From contig JAAYHO010000303.1 in the NCBI GenBank assembly GCA_012735335.1, forward strand, positions 1 through 5,092: a DNA stretch of 5,092 nucleotides. The letters are read 5' to 3'. The stretch is from Gammaproteobacteria bacterium. Its GTDB lineage: Bacteria > Pseudomonadota > Gammaproteobacteria > Pseudomonadales > Pseudomonadaceae. Shown here in pieces: positions 1 through 5,092 of this stretch. Under the pieces are notes generated by a model that was not told the origin of the DNA, searched no databases, and saw only the letters and a program-made list of their open reading frames with translations. The stretch's first letter is position 1. Each line of letters opens with the position of its first letter. The translations under genes and the position numbers were made by a program.

Positions 1-26
1 AATAACAGTGCCAGCCCTGACCCGCC

Positions 27-3000
27 TCAAGCCAGCCGCATGCAACCCGGCCCGCTGATCCGGCTGCGCCCGCCGGTCTGCGGCTCCACCACAATCCGCG
101 TGCTGATACGTTCCTTCAGTGCCTGGACGTGGGAGATGATACCGATCAGCTTGCCGTCCTGCTGCAACCCGGACAGGGTATCCAGCGCGGTATCCAGCGC
201 CTCCTCATCAAGGGTACCGAAGCCCTCATCGAGGAACAGTGAGTCCACTCTTACATTGCGGCTGCTCATCTGCGACAGGCCCAGCGCCAGCGCCAGACTG
301 ACGATAAAGCTTTCACCGCCGGACAGGTTGCGGGTGGAGCGCTGCTCCCCGGCCTGGTAGTTGTCCACCACGTTCAGCTCCAGCGGTTGCAGCGGATCAC
401 GCACCAGCAGGTAGCGGTCGGTCATCTTCTGCAGCTGGCGGTTGGCGTGGCCGATCATGATGTCGAAGGTCAGGCCCTGGGCGAAGTTGCGGTACTTCTT
501 GCCGTCCGCCGAGCCGATCAACTGGTGCAGCGCATCCCAGCGCTGGCATTCCCTGCCCTGGGCCTCGATGGCAGCCTGGCGGTCGCGGATACGCTCCCGG
601 GCCTCGGCGTTCTGCTGCAGCTGGTGGCGCAGGGCGGCAATGACCTCGGCCAGCTGGGTGCGCTCATCCGTCTGCTGCGCAAACTGCGGCTGCAGCTGTT
701 CCAGGGTCTGTTCGGTCACAGCGCGCGCCAGCTCCTGCGCCAGACGGCTGTGCCGATCCTGGCTGCGGGCCTTGAGTTCGGTCTGGCGCTCATCCAGTGC
801 CCGGGCACTGGCGGCCAGTTCGGCGCGGGCGCTGGCGCTCAGTATCGCCGCCAGAAACTGCGGCTCGTCGGCGAAACCGACACCTGCCAGGGCGGTGCTG
901 AAGGTCTGCTCCAGCTGTGCCAGTTCCGGCTCGCATTGGTCAATACGTTGTTGCAGCGCGCCGATATGCGCGGTGACGCTGTTACAGCTCTGCAGCAGTT
1001 CGGCATGGCGCTCCCGGCTCTGCCGGGCGGCGGTATCCGCATCCGCTACGGCCTGCTGCAACAGCTGCTCTTCGGTATCCGGATTGCGCTCGGCAAACAG
1101 TGCCTGGCGCTCGGTGATCAGCGCCTGCTGCTCCTGCCGGATATCCTGAACACGTTGGCGGCGGACCTGCAGCGCGGCGCTGCTGGTCTCGATGATGCCG
1201 TCGAGGCGACGGATTTCGCTGGTCAGCTCGGCCATCTGCGCTTCCACAGCGGCTTTTTCGCCGCTGCGAGCCTGCCAGAGTCTGAGCCGCTGCTGCAACC
1301 CGGCCAGCAGCTCGGCAAGGCTGTGCTCCGGGATCTCGCTGATCCCCAACGGAACCAATCGGGCGGCGATATCCTCGCGGCGCAGGACGAAGTTATCCTG
1401 CAATTGCTGCAACGAGCTACCCAGCTCCAGCACTCGGGCGTCGGCCGTCTCTGCCCGGTGTCTGGCCGCTTCACCTGCCACCTGCAGATCAGCAAAGGCG
1501 CTGTTTGCCTGGAGCTGCAACTGCTCCAGTTGCCTGACCTTTTCCTCCTGCTCCTCGGCTCGCTGGATCAACTGGTTCAGCTCACCGATCCGCCGCTCGG
1601 TAGCATCCGGGCTGGGCACATTACTCAGCGCCCAGGGGTGTTCCGTGGCGCCGCACAATGGGCAGGGCTGACCATCGGCCAGTTGCTGGCGCTGTTCTTC
1701 CAGCGCGGCAATACGCTTGTGCAACAGCGCCTCCCGCTGCTGGGCGTCCTTTTCCGCGCGGTACTCGCGCAGCAGTCGCCCCTGCAGCAGCTGTTCCAGG
1801 GTATTTCTGCCCTGCTGCAACTGGGTCGTGGCCTGTTCCAGCGCCTGCTTCTGCCTGGTCCATTGCTGACGGGCCTGCTCCAATTCAGCTCTGGCCTGCT
1901 GCTGTTGGCGTTGCGCCAGCTGCAGACTGCTGTGCTGCTGTTGTATCTGTTGCTGCCGTTCAACCAGCCCCTGCAGCTGTTCCTGCACACCGGCCAGACC
2001 GCCCACCAGCCACTCATCCGCAGCCTGTTCGGTCAGATAGCTTTCCAGTTCGGCGCGCTGCTGCACAGCAGCAGCCAGTCTGCTCTGCTCTTGCTCACGC
2101 AAGCGCCGCTGGTTGTCGATGACCGCCGCCTCCTGCTGGCAGGCCTGCTGCTCGGCCTGAATCAGTCGCGTCTGCTCGCTGGCGCTCTGGTCGAGGGAGC
2201 GCACCTTCTGCAGCAAGGGGGCGGCATCGCTCAGTTGCTGACGACTGCTCTGGCACTGCTGCTCAGCCCGTTGCAGCAGCTGGGTCTGCTGTTCGACGGC
2301 GGCCTGCAGCTCGGGCAGGCGCTGCTGTTCAACAGCCAGCGCGGCCCGGTCCTGTTGCTGCTGTTTACGGGTGGCGGTGAGGGTGGCGTAATGGCCGTCC
2401 AGAGCAGCGGCCTGTAATGCACGATCAAGCCGGACGCGATCAGTCTGGAAGGCTTCGGCTTCCCACTGCAGAGTGGCGGTTTCTTCGCTCAGACTGCTGA
2501 TATCGCGTTTCAGACTCTCGATATTCTGCAGCCAACTGATGGCCTGGCTGGTGTCGGCCAGTTGCCGGTCGAGTGCTGCCGCCTCGGTCTGCCGGATCTG
2601 CAGGGTCTCGCTGATCTGCTGTTCCTGCTCCGGTTCCAGCAGCTGGATACCGGCGGTTTCCGCCTGCAACAGATTGAGCTTCTCGCGCTCCTGGCGCTGG
2701 CGCTCATGCACGCGCATGGAGATATCACTGTAGATCTCGGTGCCGGTGATCTGCTCCAGAATCGGCGCTCGCTCGTCGGCGGCGGCCTGCAGGAAGGCGG
2801 CAAAGCCGCCCTGGGCCAGCAACATGGAGCGGGTAAAGCGCTCGAAATCCATACCGGTCAGCGTCTCGACCTGCTCGGCCACCTCCCGCAGTTTCGATGC
2901 GCTGATCTCGCCGCTGTCCGCATTGGCGATTTCCTGTTTGGGCATCTGCAGCTCGCCATCGGGCTTCTTGCGTGCCCGCCACTGGCTCCAGTGGCAACGG

Positions 3001-3275
3001 AAGCGCCCGGCCGTGGTCTCGAAGATGACCTCGGCAAAGCATTCGCCGGTCTGCCGGGACATGATCTCGTTGCCACTTCTGGTCACCCGGCTCAGCCTGG
3101 GAGTACGCCCATACAGGGCCAGGCAGATGGCATCGAGGATGGTGCTCTTGCCCGCGCCGGTCGGCCCGGTAATGGCGAAGATGCCGTCGGCAACGTAGGC
3201 CGGATCGGTCAGGTCGATCTGCCATTCACCGACCAGCGAGTTGAGGTTCTGGAAACGTATCTGCAATATTCTCAT
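27..3275 (-). CDS. sbcC: SbcC, Rad50-type ATPase subunit of the SbcCD nuclease
   Basis: This is the ATPase and DNA-tethering subunit of SbcCD. In the family it uses ATP to control SbcD nuclease access to DNA ends, hairpins and palindrome cruciforms in the cytoplasm/nucleoid. The 1082-residue protein is complete (E. coli SbcC is about 1048). The N-lobe carries Walker A GPTGAGKST at residues 37-45 (bases 3141-3167) and the Q-loop glutamine at about 155 in LLAQGGFAAFL. A Gln/Glu/Ala/Leu-rich coiled-coil arm spans about 186-532. The zinc hook CPLC has its cysteines at 538 and 541 (bases 1653-1664). The return arm spans about 557-912. The C-lobe begins near 913 and holds signature LSGGE at 984-988, Walker B LFLDE at 1013-1017, D-loop TLD at 1021-1023 and switch His1049. 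The arms are nearly equal in length, as expected for an antiparallel coiled coil. The ATG start gives the conserved MRILQIRFQNLNSL opening. It lies 11 bp after sbcD with the SD at 3284-3288. No frameshift or missing motif is seen. Confidence 0.98.
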   Translation of the reverse strand: MRILQIRFQNLNSLVGEWQIDLTDPAYVADGIFAITGPTGAGKSTILDAICLALYGRTPRLSRVTRSGNEIMSRQTGECFAEVIFETTAGRFRCHWSQWRARKKPDGELQMPKQEIANADSGEISASKLREVAEQVETLTGMDFERFTRSMLLAQGGFAAFLQAAADERAPILEQITGTEIYSDISMRVHERQRQEREKLNLLQAETAGIQLLEPEQEQQISETLQIRQTEAAALDRQLADTSQAISWLQNIESLKRDISSLSEETATLQWEAEAFQTDRVRLDRALQAAALDGHYATLTATRKQQQQDRAALAVEQQRLPELQAAVEQQTQLLQRAEQQCQSSRQQLSDAAPLLQKVRSLDQSASEQTRLIQAEQQACQQEAAVIDNQRRLREQEQSRLAAAVQQRAELESYLTEQAADEWLVGGLAGVQEQLQGLVERQQQIQQQHSSLQLAQRQQQQARAELEQARQQWTRQKQALEQATTQLQQGRNTLEQLLQGRLLREYRAEKDAQQREALLHKRIAALEEQRQQLADGQPCPLCGATEHPWALSNVPSPDATERRIGELNQLIQRAEEQEEKVRQLEQLQLQANSAFADLQVAGEAARHRAETADARVLELGSSLQQLQDNFVLRREDIAARLVPLGISEIPEHSLAELLAGLQQRLRLWQARSGEKAAVEAQMAELTSEIRRLDGIIETSSAALQVRRQRVQDIRQEQQALITERQALFAERNPDTEEQLLQQAVADADTAARQSRERHAELLQSCNSVTAHIGALQQRIDQCEPELAQLEQTFSTALAGVGFADEPQFLAAILSASARAELAASARALDERQTELKARSQDRHSRLAQELARAVTEQTLEQLQPQFAQQTDERTQLAEVIAALRHQLQQNAEARERIRDRQAAIEAQGRECQRWDALHQLIGSADGKKYRNFAQGLTFDIMIGHANRQLQKMTDRYLLVRDPLQPLELNVVDNYQAGEQRSTRNLSGGESFIVSLALALGLSQMSSRNVRVDSLFLDEGFGTLDEEALDTALDTLSGLQQDGKLIGIISHVQALKERISTRIVVEPQTGGRSRISGPGCMRLA

Positions 3276-3283
3276 GGCCGCTG

Positions 3284-3288
3284 TCCCT
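3284..3288 (-). promoter_or_regulatory. sbcC ribosome-binding site overlapping the sbcD stop codon
   Basis: On the minus strand the sbcD stop TAG runs directly into GGAC, so AGGGA (3284-3288) serves as a Shine-Dalgarno sequence eight bases before the sbcC ATG at 3275. The overlap with the stop codon and the 11-base gap suggest translational coupling, so that a ribosome ending sbcD restarts on sbcC. This would keep the two subunits in proportion. The sequence arrangement is direct; the coupling is inferred. Confidence 0.7.
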
Positions 3289-4528
3289 ATTGCGCCTGCG
3301 CATCATCTTCATGCAGCGAGCGCAGCACTTCCTGATAGGCATCCAGCAGCAGCGGGCGCTGTTCTGCGGTTACCGCGTGCTGATCCAGGCAGCGGGCGAA
3401 CACCTCGTTGGCATCCAGATCATCCAGGGTTTCCTGCTCCCGGGTCTGGCTCAGCACCCGGTCGATGATGCGGCTGTTCTTTACCCGCAGCACCTCCAGC
3501 GCCGAGTCACCGATCAGCTCGTCGATGCGCTCGCGCAGGTCGGCGATGATCTCCTCACCCTGGTAGATGACTTCCAGCCAGCTGTCGGCCCCGGCTTCCT
3601 GCAGTTCAGAGAGGCGAGCCTGAATGCTCAGCCAGTCGCCGCTGATACGCTCCAACCGCTGAAATACCGGGATATCCAGCAGCTCGACGCAGGTCAGACG
3701 CTGCCCATCGGCACTGTCGAAGCCGACCAGACACAGGCTTTTCTGCTGCCGGGCTTCACCGAAACCCATGGGCAGTGGTGAGCCGCTGTAACGGATGATC
3801 TCCGAGCCGTTGACCTTCTGCGGCACATGCAGGTGGCCGAGGGCAACGTAGTCGAAGCTCGGCGCGAATACCCCGGAGGTGATATGCGCCAGCGAGCCGA
3901 CATACAGTTCGCGCACGCCATCCCCATCGACGGTCTGTCCTCCGGCGGTGAACAGGTGCCCGGTGGCGACAATCGGGATGGCCTCACCCAGTGCCTGACG
4001 CTGCTGCTCGGCCAGTTCGGCCACCGCAGCATAATGGCCGCGGATGCCTTCCAGCAGCTTGCGCTCCTTGTCCTCGATACTTTCCCCGGCCTCGGCCTGA
4101 CGGATATCCCGATCCCGCAGATAGGGCACCGCACAGACGATCAGCTCCGCAGCGCCCTGCCGGTCACGCAACACCAGCACCTCGTCCGCCGGGTCGGCTG
4201 AGCTCTGCCCGACCACGTGCACATCCAGCACCCGCAGCAGCTCCCGGGGTGCATTGAGGAAGGATGGCGAGTCGTGATTACCGGCGACGATCACCACATG
4301 CCGACACTGTGATGCGGCCACCCGACAGAGAAACTGGTAGTACAGCTGCTGGGCGCGGTTGCTCGGTGCCGTGGTATCGAAGATGTCTCCGGCCACCAGC
4401 AGCACATCCACGGACTGCTGCTCGATGGTCTGCACCAGCCAGTCGAGAAAGGCCTCGAACTCCGCATAACGCCGCCGGCCATAGAGGGTGCGGCCAAGAT
4501 GCCAGTCAGATGTGTGCAGCAGTTTCAT
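3287..4528 (-). CDS. sbcD: SbcD, Mre11-type nuclease subunit of the SbcCD complex
   Basis: This is the metal-dependent phosphoesterase of SbcCD. In the family it acts as a Mn2+-dependent 3'-5' double-strand exonuclease and hairpin endonuclease gated by SbcC. The 413-residue protein is complete (E. coli about 400). The calcineurin-like metal sites are all visible: D8-W-H10 in motif I, GDIFD (D48, D51) in motif II, GNHD at 83-86 with N84 and the catalytic H85, GH at 190-191, and GHLH at 231-234 with H232 and H234. Residues from about 270 match an SbcD C-terminal capping domain. They are followed by an acidic, helical tail (about 375-413) of the kind that contacts the SbcC coiled-coil base. The ATG is favoured because MKLLHTSDWHLGR is the conserved N-terminus and no earlier in-frame start would be sensible. 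The SD is weak (GGGGG at 4533-4537, four bases from ATG). The stop is TAG and overlaps the sbcC ribosome-binding site. Confidence 0.98.
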   Translation of the reverse strand: MKLLHTSDWHLGRTLYGRRRYAEFEAFLDWLVQTIEQQSVDVLLVAGDIFDTTAPSNRAQQLYYQFLCRVAASQCRHVVIVAGNHDSPSFLNAPRELLRVLDVHVVGQSSADPADEVLVLRDRQGAAELIVCAVPYLRDRDIRQAEAGESIEDKERKLLEGIRGHYAAVAELAEQQRQALGEAIPIVATGHLFTAGGQTVDGDGVRELYVGSLAHITSGVFAPSFDYVALGHLHVPQKVNGSEIIRYSGSPLPMGFGEARQQKSLCLVGFDSADGQRLTCVELLDIPVFQRLERISGDWLSIQARLSELQEAGADSWLEVIYQGEEIIADLRERIDELIGDSALEVLRVKNSRIIDRVLSQTREQETLDDLDANEVFARCLDQHAVTAEQRPLLLDAYQEVLRSLHEDDAQAQ

Positions 4529-4566
4529 GGAGCCCCCGGTTCAGCCAACAGCGAAAGCGGCATCAT
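4525..4566 (-). other. Possible 13-codon leader frame ending in an ATGA overlap with sbcD
   Basis: Starting from a double ATG (4566-4561), a short frame reads MMPLSLLAEPGAP and ends in TGA (4527-4525). That stop shares bases with the sbcD start in an ATGA overlap. Such overlaps are typical of translational coupling and could offset the weak sbcD Shine-Dalgarno. Against it, no SD precedes the double ATG, and its first bases fall inside the candidate -10, so it could be translated only from a longer read-through transcript. It is probably chance. Confidence 0.12.
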
Positions 4567-4592
4567 ACGGTATGGGAGACTGCAGGGGACAA
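4562..4592 (-). promoter_or_regulatory. Weak candidate sigma-70 promoter for sbcDC
   Basis: The 77-bp gap between ycgN and sbcD contains TATGAT (4562-4567), one base from the consensus -10. Upstream is TTGTCC (4587-4592), matching four of six -35 positions, with a long 19-bp spacer. There is no extended -10 TG. Transcription would begin about 25-30 bases before the sbcD ATG. I see no convincing terminator after ycgN, so sbcDC may be reached by read-through, by this promoter, or by both. The spacing makes this only a possibility. Confidence 0.3.
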
Positions 4593-4605
4593 TGGGGAGG
4601 CCCGA

Positions 4606-5043
4606 TTACATCCGCCAGCGGGCAATGATGTGCTGCGACAGCTTCCGGCGTGGGACCTGACGCCGGGGCAGCGCATAGCTGCAGACGGTGATGCCCTTGC
4701 GCCGCATGCGCTGGCGGCTGCTGGTGAGCAGCGGGTGCCAGGCTGGCAAGGGTTCACCCCGATGAATCCGGCGGTAGGTGCAGGAGTCAGGGAGCCAGTC
4801 ATAGCTGCCTATGTTGGCCGGGGTCAGCTGATGGCAGTTGGGCTCCCGGCTCAGTCGGTTAGCATAGTCGCTGCAGCGGCTGCGTTCGATATCCAGCAGG
4901 TCGCAGGCGATACCGTAGACGGTGACCTCCCCGCCATCCTTCTCGCGCATCAGACAACACTGGCCACAGCCATCACACAACGCCTCCCACTCCCGGGCAT
5001 TGAGTTCACCCAGAGAATAGTTTTCCCAGAAACGCTCGCGCAC
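4606..5043 (-). CDS. ycgN: UPF0260/YcgN-family cysteine-rich protein (YkgJ-type CxxCxxCC domain), GTG start
   Basis: This is a 145-residue soluble protein of the UPF0260 (YcgN) family, which belongs to the broader YkgJ CxxCxxCC group predicted to bind zinc or an iron-sulphur cluster. No biochemical role is established. Visible hallmarks are FWE near the start, the motif CDGCGQCC with cysteines 23, 26, 29 and 30, then C47 in IAC, C57 followed by DYANR, C70 before QLTP, WLPDSC with C88, and LPAWHPLL at 99-106. From memory, E. coli YcgN aligns along the whole length. Two things are unusual. The family's usual CxC before the DY motif is S55-R-C57 here. The C-terminal stretch (110-145) is strongly basic where relatives are acidic, although the closing V...HII..W pattern is kept. 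The GTG start is chosen because an in-frame TGA at 5077-5079 leaves no other start upstream and a strong SD precedes it. There is no signal peptide or membrane segment. Confidence 0.9.
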   Translation of the reverse strand: MRERFWENYSLGELNAREWEALCDGCGQCCLMREKDGGEVTVYGIACDLLDIERSRCSDYANRLSREPNCHQLTPANIGSYDWLPDSCTYRRIHRGEPLPAWHPLLTSSRQRMRRKGITVCSYALPRRQVPRRKLSQHIIARWRM

Positions 5044-5045
5044 GT

Positions 5046-5053
5046 CCCCTCCC
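5046..5053 (-). promoter_or_regulatory. ycgN Shine-Dalgarno that decides the GTG start
   Basis: The minus strand reads GGGAGGGGAC immediately before GTG at 5043. The GGAGG core (5048-5052) lies four bases from the start codon. This is a strong but slightly close site. With the in-frame TGA at 5077-5079 it fixes the GTG as the only plausible start. An ATG at 5064-5066 is out of frame. Confidence 0.65.
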
Positions 5054-5071
5054 GGTAACCGGCCATACCGG
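5052..5071. repeat. Short inverted repeat next to the ycgN ribosome-binding site
   Basis: CCGGTA (5052-5057) and TACCGG (5066-5071) form a perfect 6-base inverted repeat with an 8-base spacer that itself contains CCGG. One arm overlaps the first two bases of the ycgN Shine-Dalgarno. In RNA it could fold into a small hairpin beside the ribosome-binding site. In DNA it could be an operator-like dyad. GC-rich sequence yields such repeats by chance fairly often, so a function is only a possibility. Confidence 0.4.
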
Positions 5072-5074
5072 CCA

Positions 5075-5092
5075 GATCAAAAAAGAAAGGCG
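5075..5092 (-). terminator. Possible tail of an upstream gene's intrinsic terminator, cut by the window edge
   Basis: Reading the minus strand from the right edge gives CGCC followed by TTTCTTTTTT (T-tract 5079-5088). This looks like the 3' arm and U-tract of a rho-independent terminator. The matching 5' stem arm would lie beyond position 5092 and cannot be seen. If real, it would end transcription of the preceding minus-strand gene and make ycgN the first gene of its own unit. However, only about 35 bases would then remain upstream of the GTG for a promoter. Confidence 0.2.

Noticed and set aside
1..26. The short region after the sbcC stop, checked for a terminator or the end of a neighbouring gene.
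   Set aside because: No stem with a T-tract and no supportable coding end is visible in these 26 bases.
387..2417. A 676-codon open frame on the plus strand, antisense to sbcC.
   Set aside because: It sits exactly codon-on-codon opposite sbcC, so a stop appears only where sbcC uses TTA, CTA or TCA codons, which are rare in a GC-rich genome. Its Leu/Gln/Arg-rich product mirrors the Gln/Leu coiled coil, shows no recognisable domain, and lies opposite an intact conserved gene.
620..4400. E. coli Chi octamers GCTGGTGG at 620-627 (plus), and at 2003-2010 and 4393-4400 (minus), plus several GCTGGCGC copies on both strands.
   Set aside because: The copies are on both strands without a consistent orientation, and they are expected by chance in Leu/Ala/Val-rich GC-rich coding sequence. 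The Chi sequence of this organism is unknown.
4606..4720. A possible frameshift at the 3' end of ycgN, because the tail looks unlike relatives.
   Set aside because: In the existing frame the tail still follows the family's V...V....HI..W spacing to a stop near the usual length. A second minus-strand frame (4563-4802) gives no better match. The tail is divergent but in frame.
27..5043. Signs of a mobile or defence island: insertion sequences, toxin-antitoxin pairs, CRISPR repeats, retron-like or phage genes.
   Set aside because: The window is filled by three intact, conserved minus-strand genes with short gaps, no direct repeats at boundaries, and no composition break. Nothing suggests a previously undescribed system.
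4264..5058. A 264-codon open frame on the plus strand across the start of sbcD and all of ycgN.
   Set aside because: It is antisense to two conserved genes and the gap between them. Its composition is rich in Arg, Pro and Ala, no motif is recognisable, and no clear ribosome-binding site is seen.
5064..5066. An ATG on the minus strand upstream of the ycgN GTG, as an alternative start.
   Set aside because: It lies 23 bases upstream of the GTG and is out of frame with the conserved protein. It has no Shine-Dalgarno of its own.

Overview
The window reads as an ordinary chromosomal segment of a GC-rich gammaproteobacterium. GC content is roughly 60% by eye. The SbcC and SbcD proteins have the E. 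coli-type layout, and a UPF0260/YcgN-family gene lies beside them. A Pseudomonadales-like or related marine/soil lineage would fit, but the sequence alone does not fix the genus. There are no transposases, tRNAs, rRNAs, CRISPR arrays, phage genes or composition breaks.

All three recognisable genes lie on the minus strand, so transcription runs from high to low coordinates. First is a small cysteine-rich UPF0260/YcgN-family gene (5043-4606, GTG start). A 77-bp gap follows, holding a weak candidate promoter and a tiny leader frame. Next comes sbcD (4528-3287). Only 11 bp later comes sbcC (3275-27), whose Shine-Dalgarno sequence overlaps the sbcD stop codon. The last 26 bases (1-26) hold nothing I can support. 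The right edge (5044-5092) holds the YcgN ribosome-binding site, a small inverted repeat and a T-tract that may be the tail of an upstream gene's terminator.

SbcD (Mre11-type nuclease) and SbcC (Rad50-type SMC-like ATPase) form the SbcCD complex. It opens DNA hairpins and cruciforms formed by palindromes at replication forks and processes blocked or protein-capped DNA ends. Both genes look intact, with every catalytic motif I looked for present. The YcgN-family protein has no established function. Its placement directly upstream in the same orientation may mean co-transcription, but a functional link is only inference.

I looked for a hidden or novel system and did not find one. A 676-codon open frame antisense to sbcC is best explained by codon bias. 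The points most worth a second look are a Cys-to-Ser change and a basic tail in the YcgN-family protein, and the small regulatory-looking structures before ycgN and sbcD.
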